Source of the DNA: Candidatus Cloacimonadota bacterium
GTDB lineage: Bacteria > Cloacimonadota > Cloacimonadia > Cloacimonadales > TCS61
Direction: 5' to 3'
DNA length: 34,698 bases
NCBI GenBank assembly: GCA_030621085.1
Contig: JAUXIJ010000034.1
Coordinates: 1 to 34,698 of the forward strand
Shown: positions 1 to 8,307 of the stretch, piece by piece
How the letters are laid out: every line of letters begins with the position of its first letter
Numbering within the stretch: the first letter of the stretch is position 1
Translations under genes and position numbers: made by a program
The notes under the pieces: generated by a model
Databases searched by the model: none
Told to the model about the DNA's origin: nothing
The model's input: the letters and a program-made list of their open reading frames with translations, nothing else

Positions 1-135
1 TTAATTCCGGTTCTAAAACCAGGTGACACAGTCGTTGTATCCGGTTCTACTTACTACGCTTTTACAAAAGCTGTGGATTGGCTAGCACAGATTGCCATTA
101 TTTTAAGTGTGTATGTAGCTATATCAAATATTTAA
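1..135 (+). CDS. Polysaccharide export outer-membrane protein (Wza-like), C-terminal end only
   Basis: The first base of the window is already inside an open frame that ends at TAA 133-135, giving 44 residues of a protein whose start lies outside. The visible part contains VLKPGDTVVV followed by a hydrophobic stretch (IAIILSVYVAISNI) at the extreme C terminus. A 'PGD..V' turn is typical of the soluble ligand-binding beta-grasp (SLBB) domains of Wza/KpsD-type exporters, and several family members end in a single membrane-crossing helix. The next gene, 13 bases downstream, is a Wzc-like kinase, the usual partner of Wza, and this supports the call more than the short fragment does. Which polysaccharide is exported cannot be told. 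Confidence 0.6.
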   Translation, partial: LIPVLKPGDTVVVSGSTYYAFTKAVDWLAQIAIILSVYVAISNI

Positions 136-148
136 TGATCGAGGAATT

Positions 149-2431
149 ATGCAGAATCAATTTAATCAATTTAACGAAAATGCAGAAGAACAGGAAATTC
201 AATTAAAAGATTATGTAAATATAATAATTCGTTACAAATGGCTGGTTGCTTTTATTTTCCTAGCTGTATTCATAGCTTTCAGCATTTATACTGCAAAAGC
301 ATCCAGAATTTATAAAGCTACTTCAAAAGTACTTTTGGAAGACAGGATGGCAAGTGATCTTCTCTTTTCCTCGTTCAGCAACAAAGCCTCATCAATAAAT
401 AACAATATTCAAATATTAACAAGTTATCCGGTAATGAAAATAGCCTATCAGATACTGAGAAAGAAACCTCATTTTACTTCTCTACCTGTTAGTAAAATTG
501 AAAGTAATCCAGAGGGTTATCTAAAAGAAGGGTTATCTGTTGATACAGAACGTGAAACCGATATATTGATCATCAATTTTGAATCTACCAGCCCCCTGGA
601 AGCAAAAGAAGCAGCTAATGCGGCTGCTTACGCTCTTATCCAGCAAGATACAGATTATGCCCGTATCGAGTTCAGGAATACTCGAGAATTCCTGGCAAAC
701 CAGTTGGAAGAAAATGATCGTCGGCTGCGTAATTCGGAAGAAGAATTGCGAACATACAAGATCGAGCATGGTATTTCAATGCTCTCGGAAGAAACCCAGG
801 AACTAATTAAACAATCTTCAGAACTTTCTGCCATGCTTTCCGCAGCAGAAACAGAACTGGAAGTAGCAAATAATCACTTAAAATTCCTGCAGGGTGAACT
901 TTCCTCTCAAGATACACTACTCTCCGATGTTAATTCCGTTCTCTCATCACCACTTCTGGATCAATTGAAAAAAGAGATCGTAGAAAACCAAACTCAATAT
1001 GTGAATTTACTTACCGGGTCAGATTACTCTCCAGATCATCCTGAACTGAAATCTTTGAATAAGTCCATAGAAAGCGCTAAAAAAAGATTGAATGAAGAAA
1101 TTCAGAGGATCATCTCAGTCAAGTCCGGTTCTTCCGATCCCCTGATCTATCGTTCCAATCTTATTGAAAGAATTTCCACAGCTCAGATCGATCAGAATTT
1201 AAAAGATTCAAAAGTAGTAAGTCTGCAAAAAGCTGTTGAAGACTATAATAGGAAAATGTCTATCCTTCCTGATACTGAGGTTGAACTTGCACGTCTGGAA
1301 CGCAGCTATCTGATTAATGAAAAAATATACACTATGCTTATTGAAAAATTTGAAGATGCTAAGATCGCTGAAAGATCAAAAATAGGTAACGTTCGCATTG
1401 TGGAAGAAGCCCGAGTGCCTGCAAGACCCATTAAACCAAATAAGAAAATGAACCTGATGATCTCAATTGTTCTTGGTCTTGGATTGGGCATTGGAGCGGC
1501 ATTACTTCTTCACTCTCTGGATTCTAAGATAAGAACTTTCGATGATGTTAAAAAGAATGTAGCACTGCCAATTCTTGGTACTATCCCATATATTCATATA
1601 TACGATTCCGATCTCGACCAAATCGAAAATATGATACGCAGAAGTAAAGAAAACGAAAAGGAAGAATTATTTACATTAAAACATCACATGGAAACAAAAC
1701 TGATCACAAATTATTCACCAAAGTCATCTGCTGCTGAAGCTTTTAGAATATTGAGAACTAACATAATAGCCAGAAAGAAAAACACCGATTCATTATCGAT
1801 CCTGATAACAAGTTCCGGACCTAAAGAAGGCAAATCTACCATCCATGCCAACCTGTCAACTGCCCTGGCTCAAATGGATGCAAAAGTTATTCTTGTAGAC
1901 GTTGATCTCAGACGTCCCATGGTTCACACAATATTCGATTTCGAAAAGGAAAATGGTATCAGTGATTTCCTGATTGATAAATCCAGCAATATAGAGAATC
2001 TTATTAAGAATACTCCTGTTCCTAACCTCGATATAATTACCAGTGGCTATATACCGCCAAACCCATCCGAACTTCTCGCCTCTCCCAGAATGGATGAACT
2101 GCTTGCACATCTTAAGGAAAATTACGATTATGTTTTACTGGATTCACCTCCTGTTATTGCTGTAACAGATTCCATGGTAATGGCAAAGAAAGTGGATCTG
2201 TTAACTCTGGTTGTACGTATCGATAGCGCTGATAAAAATGTAATAAGAAGAGCAAAAGAACTATTGGAAAATATTGATGTAAAAATAACTGGAGCAATCA
2301 TAAACGGAATTCATCCACATAAATACTATAGCAGTTACGAATATAATTACTACTATTATTACTATTATGGAAAAGAAGAAGATAAAAAGACTTCAGCGAA
2401 GTTCTTCCGCAAAAATAAACCTGTTTCTTGA
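149..2431 (+). CDS. Wzc-like tyrosine autokinase / polysaccharide co-polymerase
   Basis: This 760-residue protein looks like an inner-membrane Wzc/CapAB-type fusion that sets polysaccharide chain length and couples polymerisation to export. The N-terminal Wzz domain has a membrane helix at about residues 30-50. A long periplasmic coiled-coil region follows, closed by the proline-rich segment VPARPIKPNK and a second helix near residues 435-455. The cytoplasmic BY-kinase domain shows Walker A (GPKEGKST, about 557-564), Walker A' (VDVDLRRP, about 583) and Walker B (LLDSPP, Asp about 665). The C terminus carries 11 tyrosines within 17 residues (about 725-741), the autophosphorylation cluster of this family. 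GAGGAA at 141-146 is the ribosome binding site. It sits 13 bases after the Wza-like gene, and its last 65 bases overlap the ispE frame. Confident in family; substrate unknown. Confidence 0.93.
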   Translation: MQNQFNQFNENAEEQEIQLKDYVNIIIRYKWLVAFIFLAVFIAFSIYTAKASRIYKATSKVLLEDRMASDLLFSSFSNKASSINNNIQILTSYPVMKIAYQILRKKPHFTSLPVSKIESNPEGYLKEGLSVDTERETDILIINFESTSPLEAKEAANAAAYALIQQDTDYARIEFRNTREFLANQLEENDRRLRNSEEELRTYKIEHGISMLSEETQELIKQSSELSAMLSAAETELEVANNHLKFLQGELSSQDTLLSDVNSVLSSPLLDQLKKEIVENQTQYVNLLTGSDYSPDHPELKSLNKSIESAKKRLNEEIQRIISVKSGSSDPLIYRSNLIERISTAQIDQNLKDSKVVSLQKAVEDYNRKMSILPDTEVELARLERSYLINEKIYTMLIEKFEDAKIAERSKIGNVRIVEEARVPARPIKPNKKMNLMISIVLGLGLGIGAALLLHSLDSKIRTFDDVKKNVALPILGTIPYIHIYDSDLDQIENMIRRSKENEKEELFTLKHHMETKLITNYSPKSSAAEAFRILRTNIIARKKNTDSLSILITSSGPKEGKSTIHANLSTALAQMDAKVILVDVDLRRPMVHTIFDFEKENGISDFLIDKSSNIENLIKNTPVPNLDIITSGYIPPNPSELLASPRMDELLAHLKENYDYVLLDSPPVIAVTDSMVMAKKVDLLTLVVRIDSADKNVIRRAKELLENIDVKITGAIINGIHPHKYYSSYEYNYYYYYYYGKEEDKKTSAKFFRKNKPVS

Positions 2432-3218
2432 TGTTCTTGGAAAACGTGGTGACAGTTACCATAATATAAGAACAATCTTCTCTGAAATAGAGCTTTACGA
2501 CAACTTAAATTTTATTTTGACAAAAAATAGCGCTGTTAGGATTTTGGTAAGTACAGACTTTATAAGTATAGAAGAAAATATTATTTATAAAGTTGCGATC
2601 TTTATAAAAGATAAATATAAAGTGGAAGATGGAGTAGATATAAAGCTTGAAAAGAATATACCAATTGCAGCTGGATTGGGTGGGGGTAGTAGTAATGCTG
2701 CTTTCACCATTTCAGCACTCTCGGAACTATGGAATTTGAATTTAAGTGATTCGGAGATGCACAATATTGCCAGAAATTTTGGAAGTGATATTAACTTTTT
2801 TCTGAAAGGCGGATGTGCTCTGGGTGAGGGGCGAGGTGATAAGATAACCCCGCTCGAACATATAGATATTAATAATATTTTTCTGGTAAATCCCGGTTTT
2901 GATATTTCCAGTAAAGAAGCCTATCATGCAGTGCATATTTCTAACGAAAACACACAATGGCAACAATTGATATCAACTCACGATGTTTCCTATTGCTACA
3001 ATAAACTCGAAGAAGGAATCTGCAGGAAATATCCTGTAATTAAATTCATAATGGAGCATTTAAAAATTAACGGAGCAAAGAAAGCAATGCTTTCGGGTAG
3101 CGGAGCAACTATCATTGGCTTCTGTTCCGATAGAAAGATAGCAGATAATTTTACAAAATACTATTCCAAAAAAAAATATTGGAATTGCATTACAAAAACA
3201 AAAAGGAGTACAAGATGA
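2367..3218 (+). CDS. ispE: 4-diphosphocytidyl-2-C-methyl-D-erythritol kinase
   Basis: IspE phosphorylates the 2-hydroxyl of CDP-methylerythritol in the MEP route to isoprenoid units. The 283-residue protein has all three GHMP-kinase motifs: AKINLFLDV near the N terminus, the ATP-binding glycine loop PIAAGLGGGSSNAA, and KKAMLSGSGATIIGF near the C terminus. GSDINFFLKGG matches the family's GSD.PFFL.GG. The only ATG ahead of the first motif is 2367, which lies inside the end of the kinase gene, so the genes overlap by 65 bases. No Shine-Dalgarno sequence precedes it, suggesting translational coupling. The TGA overlaps the ATG of spoVG (ATGA at 3215-3218). dxr of the same pathway lies at 26115. 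Confidence 0.93.
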   Translation: MEKKKIKRLQRSSSAKINLFLDVLGKRGDSYHNIRTIFSEIELYDNLNFILTKNSAVRILVSTDFISIEENIIYKVAIFIKDKYKVEDGVDIKLEKNIPIAAGLGGGSSNAAFTISALSELWNLNLSDSEMHNIARNFGSDINFFLKGGCALGEGRGDKITPLEHIDINNIFLVNPGFDISSKEAYHAVHISNENTQWQQLISTHDVSYCYNKLEEGICRKYPVIKFIMEHLKINGAKKAMLSGSGATIIGFCSDRKIADNFTKYYSKKKYWNCITKTKRSTR

Positions 3219-3589
3219 ACATTACTGATGTAAAAGTTTTCCTGAGAGAAAGCAACCAATTAAAAGCCTTTGTTAATATCGTTATTGATGATGCATTTAT
3301 CATCAGAAACATCAAGGTTATCGAAGGTGAAAATGGTCTTTTCGTAGCCATGCCAAGCCGTCGAGTTAGCTCTGGTGAATATCGCGATATCGCTCATCCT
3401 ATAAACACAGAAACCAGGAACATGGTAGAGCGCATTATCATCGAAAAATACAAGGAAGTTTTACAAGGTGCTTTATCTGCAGCTGAACATACTGAAGAGG
3501 AAAAACCCGAGGAAAAACCCGAGGAAAAATCAGAAGAAAAGCCAGAAGAAAAGCCAGAAGAAAAACTTGAGGAAAAACCAGAAGAATAA
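3215..3589 (+). CDS. spoVG: SpoVG family RNA/DNA-binding regulator with EEKP-repeat tail
   Basis: The 124-residue protein matches SpoVG, a small nucleic-acid-binding regulator, over its first ~84 residues (ITDVKVFLRE, LKAFVNIVIDDAFIIRNIKV, FVAMPSRRV, AHPINTETR). The ATG at 3215 is chosen over an in-frame codon 12 positions upstream because AGGAG (3204-3208) is correctly placed for it and because it makes an ATGA junction with ispE. The C terminus is a low-complexity acidic tail of seven consecutive 12-base units encoding EEKP or variants (EEKS, EEKL). SpoVG directly after ispE and before prs is an order known from Firmicutes. The function of the tail is unknown. Confidence 0.9.
   Translation: MNITDVKVFLRESNQLKAFVNIVIDDAFIIRNIKVIEGENGLFVAMPSRRVSSGEYRDIAHPINTETRNMVERIIIEKYKEVLQGALSAAEHTEEEKPEEKPEEKSEEKPEEKPEEKLEEKPEE
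3497..3580 (+). repeat. 12-bp tandem repeat encoding EEKP, seven units
   Basis: Seven back-to-back 12-base units follow the pattern GAR-GAA-AAR-CCN, encoding EEKP, EEKP, EEKS, EEKP, EEKP, EEKL, EEKP. Wobble positions differ (gaggaaaaaccc versus gaagaaaagcca), so the array is old enough to have diverged but could still gain or lose units in frame. Confidence 0.9.
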
Positions 3590-3596
3590 TTAATTT

Positions 3597-4544
3597 ATGT
3601 TTTCCAGGCTTAAAATATTTACAGGCAACGCTAATATAGAATTAGCGAATGAAGTAGCAAAATATGCAGGTATCCCCCTGGGAGATGCTGAAGTATTTAA
3701 ATTCTCCAACGATAATATTTTCGTTAAGATCAATGAAAATGTCCGCGGAGCCGACACATTTATCTTACAGCCTACTTGTTATCCGGTAAATGATAACCTG
3801 ATGGAGTTGTTAATTATGATAGATGCACTTAAAAGAGCATCTGCTCGTAATATAAATTGTGTTATTCCTTCATTCGGCTACGCCAGATCCGATAAAAAAG
3901 ATCAACCCAGAGTACCCATTACGGCAAAGCTTGTGGCTGATCTGCTTACTACAGCCGGCGCTAGCCGAGTTATAGCAATGGATCTGCACTCAGATCAGAT
4001 TCAGGGATTTTTCAATATCCCGGTAGACCATCTGTATTCTACACCTATTTTTATACGTCATCTCACTGCTAATCACGATATCTCAAATGCTGTGGTAGTT
4101 TCACCTGATACAGGTGGAACAGCCAGAGCCAGAGCATTAGCAAAAAGACTTGATTGTTCACTGGCAATTGGAGATAAACGTAGATTAGGAAATGATGACA
4201 AAGCAGAGGTCTTAAATATCATAGGTGATGTGGAAAATAAAACTGCCATCCTTTACGATGATATTATCGATACAGGAGGTAGTTTAGCTAAAATGTCCAA
4301 AGCCCTGATGGATCGCGGAGCAAAAAAAGTTTATGCTGCTTGTGTGCATGGTATACTTTCCGGTAATGCCATTGAAAACCTGGAAGAATCTCCCATCGAG
4401 AAATTGTACATTACGAATTCTATTCCGCTTTCACCGGAAAAGAAAAAATGTAAAAAAATCGTCCAGCTATCCATTGCCGAATTGCTGGCTATAGCTATAA
4501 AAAAGATTCATATTGAGGAATCTCTTAGCAACTTATTCAGATAG
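3597..4544 (+). CDS. prs: Ribose-phosphate pyrophosphokinase (PRPP synthetase)
   Basis: The enzyme transfers pyrophosphate from ATP to ribose-5-phosphate, making PRPP for nucleotide, histidine and tryptophan synthesis. The 315-residue length is standard. Visible motifs are the ATP-binding region PSFGYARSDKK, the divalent-cation site around MDLHSDQIQGFF, the flexible-loop region SPDTGGTARARALAKRL, and the PRPP-binding loop LYDDIIDTGGS. The last has DTGGS where many class I enzymes have DTAGT; both fit the general phosphoribosyltransferase pattern. It starts 7 bases after spoVG with no clear ribosome binding site, so translation probably depends on the upstream gene. A short hairpin (4553-4565) lies between it and rplY. 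Confidence 0.95.
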   Translation: MFSRLKIFTGNANIELANEVAKYAGIPLGDAEVFKFSNDNIFVKINENVRGADTFILQPTCYPVNDNLMELLIMIDALKRASARNINCVIPSFGYARSDKKDQPRVPITAKLVADLLTTAGASRVIAMDLHSDQIQGFFNIPVDHLYSTPIFIRHLTANHDISNAVVVSPDTGGTARARALAKRLDCSLAIGDKRRLGNDDKAEVLNIIGDVENKTAILYDDIIDTGGSLAKMSKALMDRGAKKVYAACVHGILSGNAIENLEESPIEKLYITNSIPLSPEKKKCKKIVQLSIAELLAIAIKKIHIEESLSNLFR

Positions 4545-4582
4545 AATACTTACCCACATAGTGGGATTTCAACGGAGGAATA

Positions 4583-5251
4583 ATGAACGTAAAAGTTGAA
4601 GCGAAATTACGTGAAATAGGAAAAAAGTCTGTCCTGAAAAATTACCGAAATGAAAATCTTATACCAGGAATTATCTATGGAGAAGGGAATGAAGGATTAA
4701 AAATACTCATTCCAAAAATTCAATTTCTTAAAGATTACAAAAAAACCATAGGAGAAGTTGCTTTCTTCAATATTCATGTTGATGGAAAGGAATTTAATAC
4801 ATTCATAAAAGAAAAGCAGATTCATCCTGTAAGCAGGGAATTTGTGCATATCGATTTTATGGAATTTCATAAAGGGAAAAAGATCACCCTTCAAATTCCT
4901 TTCAGATACATTGGAGAAGCCAAAGGTACTCAAGAAGGTGGTCTGTTGGAAATTCTTCACAGAGAATTAGAAATTTCCTGCCTGCCAAAAGACATTCCCG
5001 AAGAAGTCAGCATTGATGTTTCTGAATTGGAAATAGGTGATTCCATCCATTTCGGTGATATTACCATTCCCGAAAATATCGAAACTAATATGTCGGAAAT
5101 TACTACTCTTGTAGCTGTTCGTGCACCTAGAAAAGAAGAAGTTATAGAAGTAGAGGAAGAAGAGATAGAAGGTGAAGAAGCTGCAGAAGAAGGTGAAGAG
5201 ACAAAAGAAGAAGCTACTGAAGAATCTTCTGATCAAGCTCCTGAAAAATGA
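4583..5251 (+). CDS. rplY: 50S ribosomal protein L25 / general stress protein Ctc
   Basis: The 222-residue protein is the long (TL5/Ctc) form of L25, which binds 5S rRNA. The N-terminal L25 domain is seen in KVEAKLREIGKKSVLKNYR and IPGIIYGEG; the C-terminal TL5-type beta domain includes LEIGDSIHFGDI. The last ~40 residues are a strongly acidic tail (runs such as EEVIEVEEEEIEGEEAAEEG), a common but variable ornament of this family. GGAGG at 4574-4578 serves the ATG at 4583. The TGA overlaps the ATG of pth (ATGA 5248-5251). ctc-pth adjacency is conserved across many phyla. Confidence 0.94.
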   Translation: MNVKVEAKLREIGKKSVLKNYRNENLIPGIIYGEGNEGLKILIPKIQFLKDYKKTIGEVAFFNIHVDGKEFNTFIKEKQIHPVSREFVHIDFMEFHKGKKITLQIPFRYIGEAKGTQEGGLLEILHRELEISCLPKDIPEEVSIDVSELEIGDSIHFGDITIPENIETNMSEITTLVAVRAPRKEEVIEVEEEEIEGEEAAEEGEETKEEATEESSDQAPEK

Positions 5252-5829
5252 AATTAGTTGTAGGTCTTGGTAATCCCGGAGTAGAATATAAGTTCAACCG
5301 ACATAATGCAGGTTTTTTACTTCTGGATAAATATGCTGCAAAAAAAAATATCAAGTTTAAAAAGAAAATTAAATATGATATTGCAATTGCGGATGAGAAA
5401 ATCTTTATCAAGCCTAAAACTTATATGAATAGAAGTGGTAATGCTGTTACATCGATCATCACAAAACACCGTGTTGATGACATTTTGGTGATAGTCGATG
5501 ATATTAATCTTCCACTGGGTGAAATCAGATTCAGAAAAGAAGGTGGTTACGGCGGTCATAACGGTTTGAAATCCATCGGAGCTGCTTTGGGCACAGATAA
5601 ATTCAATCGATTTCGCATTGGTGTTGGTGCTCCGGAAACGGGGGAACTTTCTGAATATGTTCTTTCCGATTTTTCTTCCCAGGAAGAGGAAATCCTGCAC
5701 GTTGTATTTGATTTTTGTGAAATATTACTGGAAGATTATCTAAGTAATGATTTCGATCGTATGGTCGAAAAATATAGTAAACTTAAAGTATCCTATTCTG
5801 AGAAAATCAAAATTTCTCAGGATCGATAA
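5248..5829 (+). CDS. pth: Peptidyl-tRNA hydrolase
   Basis: Pth releases tRNA from prematurely dropped peptidyl-tRNA. The 193-residue protein carries the catalytic set: Asn9 and His19 in GLGNPGVEYKFNRHNAGF, Asn61 in KTYMNRSGNAV, the aspartate of VDDINLPLGEIRFR, and GGYGGHNGLKSI. Length is normal. It begins inside the stop codon of rplY, so coupling to L25 is expected. A short hairpin and the ribosome binding site of rpsF follow. Confidence 0.96.
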   Translation: MKLVVGLGNPGVEYKFNRHNAGFLLLDKYAAKKNIKFKKKIKYDIAIADEKIFIKPKTYMNRSGNAVTSIITKHRVDDILVIVDDINLPLGEIRFRKEGGYGGHNGLKSIGAALGTDKFNRFRIGVGAPETGELSEYVLSDFSSQEEEILHVVFDFCEILLEDYLSNDFDRMVEKYSKLKVSYSEKIKISQDR

Positions 5830-5830
5830 T

Positions 5831-5847
5831 AGCTGGTTTCACCGGCT
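5831..5847 (+). promoter_or_regulatory. Hairpin ahead of rpsF, possible S6:S18 autoregulatory leader
   Basis: AGCTGG pairs with CCGGCT (one T-G wobble) around a TTTCA loop in the 42-base gap between pth and rpsF, 25 bases before the rpsF start. In many bacteria a leader containing a CCG element binds the S6-S18 pair and represses the rpsF operon. Here a CCG is present and the position is right, but the match to that motif was judged by eye only. Confidence 0.3.
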
Positions 5848-5871
5848 TCATAAAAGACCAAAGGAGGAAAA

Positions 5872-6156
5872 ATGTTGAACAAGTACGAAAGCATGATCAT
5901 TATCGTACCCACACTTACCGAAGATGACTCAAAACAAGAACTTGAAAAAATCAATTCTTTTATCAAAAAGAATGGTGGCGAAGTACTCAATACCGACGAT
6001 TTGGGAAAAAAGCGTCTTGCTTATAAAATCAATGATTTCAATGAAGGCTATTACTTCGTGAACTATTTCAATTTTGATACTACTAAAGTATCCAAATTGG
6101 AAAGAATGTACAAACTTAATGAAAACGTCATACGCTATAACATTCAAACTAAATAA
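5872..6156 (+). CDS. rpsF: 30S ribosomal protein S6
   Basis: The 94-residue protein shows the S6 fold signatures YESMIIIVPTL at the N terminus and LGKKRLAYKINDFNEGYYF in the middle. S6 binds S18 on the 30S platform. A strong AGGAGG (5862-5867) precedes the ATG. It opens the conserved rpsF-ssb-rpsR-(yybS)-rplI order. It lacks the acidic C-terminal extension of some proteobacterial S6 proteins. Confidence 0.96.
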   Translation: MLNKYESMIIIVPTLTEDDSKQELEKINSFIKKNGGEVLNTDDLGKKRLAYKINDFNEGYYFVNYFNFDTTKVSKLERMYKLNENVIRYNIQTK

Positions 6157-6171
6157 AACAGGAGGAGTATA

Positions 6172-6606
6172 ATGGCAAGTGAATTAAGATTTCCCAAGAT
6201 CAATACAATAGTTATTAGCGGCAGGCTTACTCGTGACGTAGATTTACGCTACCTGCCAAATGGTACACCAGTAGCAAAATTGCCTATTGCCTTCGATAGA
6301 AGTTATCAAAAAGATGGCGAGTGGCAACAGGAAACCAGTTATATTGATATAGTTGTCTGGAGCAAGCGTGGTGAACAATGTGCAGAATATCTACATAAGG
6401 GTAGCCCCGTTCTTTTAGAAGGATATCTCAAAACACGTTCCTATGTAGATAATAATAATCAAAATCGAAAAATCACCGAGATCATTGCTCAGAAAATATC
6501 TTTCCTGGAAAAATCTGATTTCAAAGCAGAAAAAATTGAAGAACCTTCAAACACCGAAACAAAAGCACCAGCAGCAAATGTAACAGATGACGATGTTCCA
6601 TTTTAA
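6172..6606 (+). CDS. ssb: Single-stranded DNA-binding protein
   Basis: The 144-residue protein has an OB fold beginning NTIVISGRLTRDVDLRYLPNG and continuing VAKLPIAFDR, with the classic strand FLEKSDF before a short disordered linker. The C terminus is the acidic DDDVPF tip that recruits replication and repair partners. GGAGGAG at 6161-6167 precedes the ATG. The position between rpsF and rpsR is the widely conserved one. Confidence 0.96.
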   Translation: MASELRFPKINTIVISGRLTRDVDLRYLPNGTPVAKLPIAFDRSYQKDGEWQQETSYIDIVVWSKRGEQCAEYLHKGSPVLLEGYLKTRSYVDNNNQNRKITEIIAQKISFLEKSDFKAEKIEEPSNTETKAPAANVTDDDVPF

Positions 6607-6627
6607 AGAATTCATAGGAGAAAAATA

Positions 6628-6981
6628 ATGGAAGAAAAAATAGAAAAAAAAGAACAAGTTGAATCTAAACCAGGTCAGCAAACTGATTCCCCAAATATCA
6701 GGAGAACTCCTTACAAAAAATCTTCATCCAGACCTTCCAAACCAAATTATGTAAAGAAGAACTTCTTTTTTAAAAAGAAGGTTTGTTTTTTCTGTAAGAA
6801 TAAAGAATCTGTAATCGATTATAAAGATGTATCTTTAATGAAAAGGTTCATTTCAGAAAGTGGAAAAATATCTCCCCGCAGATTCACTGGAACTTGTGCC
6901 AAACACCAGAGAAAATTAGCAACAGAGATAAAAAAAGCACGTCAGATGGCTCTTATTCATTTTACAGATAAACATAAATAA
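6628..6981 (+). CDS. rpsR: 30S ribosomal protein S18, long N-terminal form
   Basis: The S18 core occupies the last ~70 of 117 residues ([35 protein letters not shown]). Ahead of it lies a ~50-residue, Lys/Ser/Pro-rich basic extension, longer than in the roughly 75-residue textbook S18. A cysteine pair (VCFFCKNK) and the later C..H of TCAKH suggest the zinc-binding version of S18. AGGAG at 6616-6620 precedes the ATG. The next gene starts 5 bases after the stop. Confidence 0.95.
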   Translation: MEEKIEKKEQVESKPGQQTDSPNIRRTPYKKSSSRPSKPNYVKKNFFFKKKVCFFCKNKESVIDYKDVSLMKRFISESGKISPRRFTGTCAKHQRKLATEIKKARQMALIHFTDKHK

Positions 6982-6986
6982 AAATA

Positions 6987-7856
6987 GTGTTTCTTACAGC
7001 AATTCTGGCGGCAATAATTGCTACCATATCTCCTTTTTGGGGATTGATCTTTATATTAGCATCCGGTGGAAAATACCAAGAAAGAATTTATATTTTCTTC
7101 GCTGTTTTTTCCGGTATTGTTGTAATTCTCAGTATAGCTTCCATCATTGATATCATCACGCTTTCCGATCTTATTGTAGGTGTTGGTGCAACTTCTCTTA
7201 TATTTTTCTGGAGTTTATTCAGAACATTCAATTACACTCGAAGCATGATAGCAGGCTTTTTCTTTAGCATTGTCTATTCAGTTGCACGGAAATTGATCTT
7301 CGGAAAAGCCTTTATTGAGAATGTAAATCAAGCAATCGAACAATATAAAGAATTCATTACTTCCGCTTTCCAGAATTCTGCGGAACAAATGAATTTAGCC
7401 TTGGAGATCACGGAAAGCTTTAAAGAAATTTTTACAACATTTTATGCCGGTATCTGGGTTTTTACAGTTGTTCTGGCATTATATTTCGGTTCGCTTCTTT
7501 TCTCCAGGAAAAACATCATAAAATGGAAACATAAAACAATTAGATTGCCATTTTTTTTGATCTATCTCCTGATAGTTGGTTTGGTATTGTTTCTTATGCC
7601 CGGAACAAAAAACATAGGTATAAGTAGTTTATTAATGTTATCACCATTATTCCTCATCCAGGGAATATCCATCCTGGACTTTTATTGGGGAAATTTCTTT
7701 AAAAAATCAAAATTTTTACTTTTTTTATTGATTTTTTCTATGGTGATAAATTATTTTATTCTAACTCTGGTAGCCCTGATAGGTTTACTGGATATGTGGT
7801 TTAATTTTAGAAAAATTAGCATAATGGAGGAGATGAATGAAAGTAATCTTAACTAA
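6987..7856 (+). CDS. YybS-like multi-pass membrane protein (DUF2232)
   Basis: This 289-residue hydrophobic protein has about seven to eight membrane segments (e.g. residues 3-25, 31-55, 60-80, 150-172, 187-205) and a longer soluble loop near residues 108-148. Composition and its position between rpsR and rplI match the YybS/DUF2232 family, whose biochemical role is not established. The likely start is GTG at 6987, five bases after rpsR, with no separate ribosome binding site. The gene's 3' end contains the GGAGG (7826-7830) and the ATG of rplI, an overlap of 20 bases, so L9 synthesis may be coupled to it. Family assignment is from architecture and context. Confidence 0.75.
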   Translation: MFLTAILAAIIATISPFWGLIFILASGGKYQERIYIFFAVFSGIVVILSIASIIDIITLSDLIVGVGATSLIFFWSLFRTFNYTRSMIAGFFFSIVYSVARKLIFGKAFIENVNQAIEQYKEFITSAFQNSAEQMNLALEITESFKEIFTTFYAGIWVFTVVLALYFGSLLFSRKNIIKWKHKTIRLPFFLIYLLIVGLVLFLMPGTKNIGISSLLMLSPLFLIQGISILDFYWGNFFKKSKFLLFLLIFSMVINYFILTLVALIGLLDMWFNFRKISIMEEMNESNLN

Positions 7857-8295
7857 AGATATAAAGAAATTAGGTGAAGCAGGAAGTCTCGTAAAAGTTG
7901 CCAATGGCTATGCTCGGAATTACCTGTTCCCGCAGAATATGGCTATTCCCGCCACTTCTAAAAACATAAATAAGATCGAAGAGATCAAGAAGAAAGCAGA
8001 GGAAGAAAAACTGGCAATGCATAGTGAATATCTTGCCCTGGCTAACAAAATAGCAAAAGTAAAACAACTTACATTTTATCGTAAAGCAGATGAAAATGAC
8101 CATCTTTTCGGTTCTGTATCCGAAAATGATGTCATCAAAGCCCTGATGGAAAAAGAAATTACTATCCATAGAACTAACGTAATTATGGATAAACATTTAA
8201 AAGAATTGGGATCGTTCGATGTTGAGATCGAATTTACTAGCGAGATCAAAGCAAATCTTAAAGTTAATGTGGAAAAAGAAACTAATTTAGAATAA
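7837..8295 (+). CDS. rplI: 50S ribosomal protein L9
   Basis: The 152-residue protein starts with the L9 signature MKVILTKDIKKLGEAGSLVK followed by VANGYARNYLFPQNMA, then the long connecting helix rich in Lys/Glu, then the C-terminal rRNA-binding domain (HLFGSVSENDVIKAL). It binds domain V of 23S rRNA near L1. The start is set by GGAGG at 7826-7830, inside the preceding membrane-protein gene. It closes the rpsF-type operon module. Confidence 0.96.
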   Translation: MKVILTKDIKKLGEAGSLVKVANGYARNYLFPQNMAIPATSKNINKIEEIKKKAEEEKLAMHSEYLALANKIAKVKQLTFYRKADENDHLFGSVSENDVIKALMEKEITIHRTNVIMDKHLKELGSFDVEIEFTSEIKANLKVNVEKETNLE

Positions 8296-8307
8296 AGGGA
8301 GGTACTC

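Noticed and set aside
4553..4565. CCCAC-ATA-GTGGG hairpin between prs and rplY as terminator or L25 leader
   Set aside because: Only a 5-bp stem with a 3-base loop and no T tract; too weak to list as a functional site.
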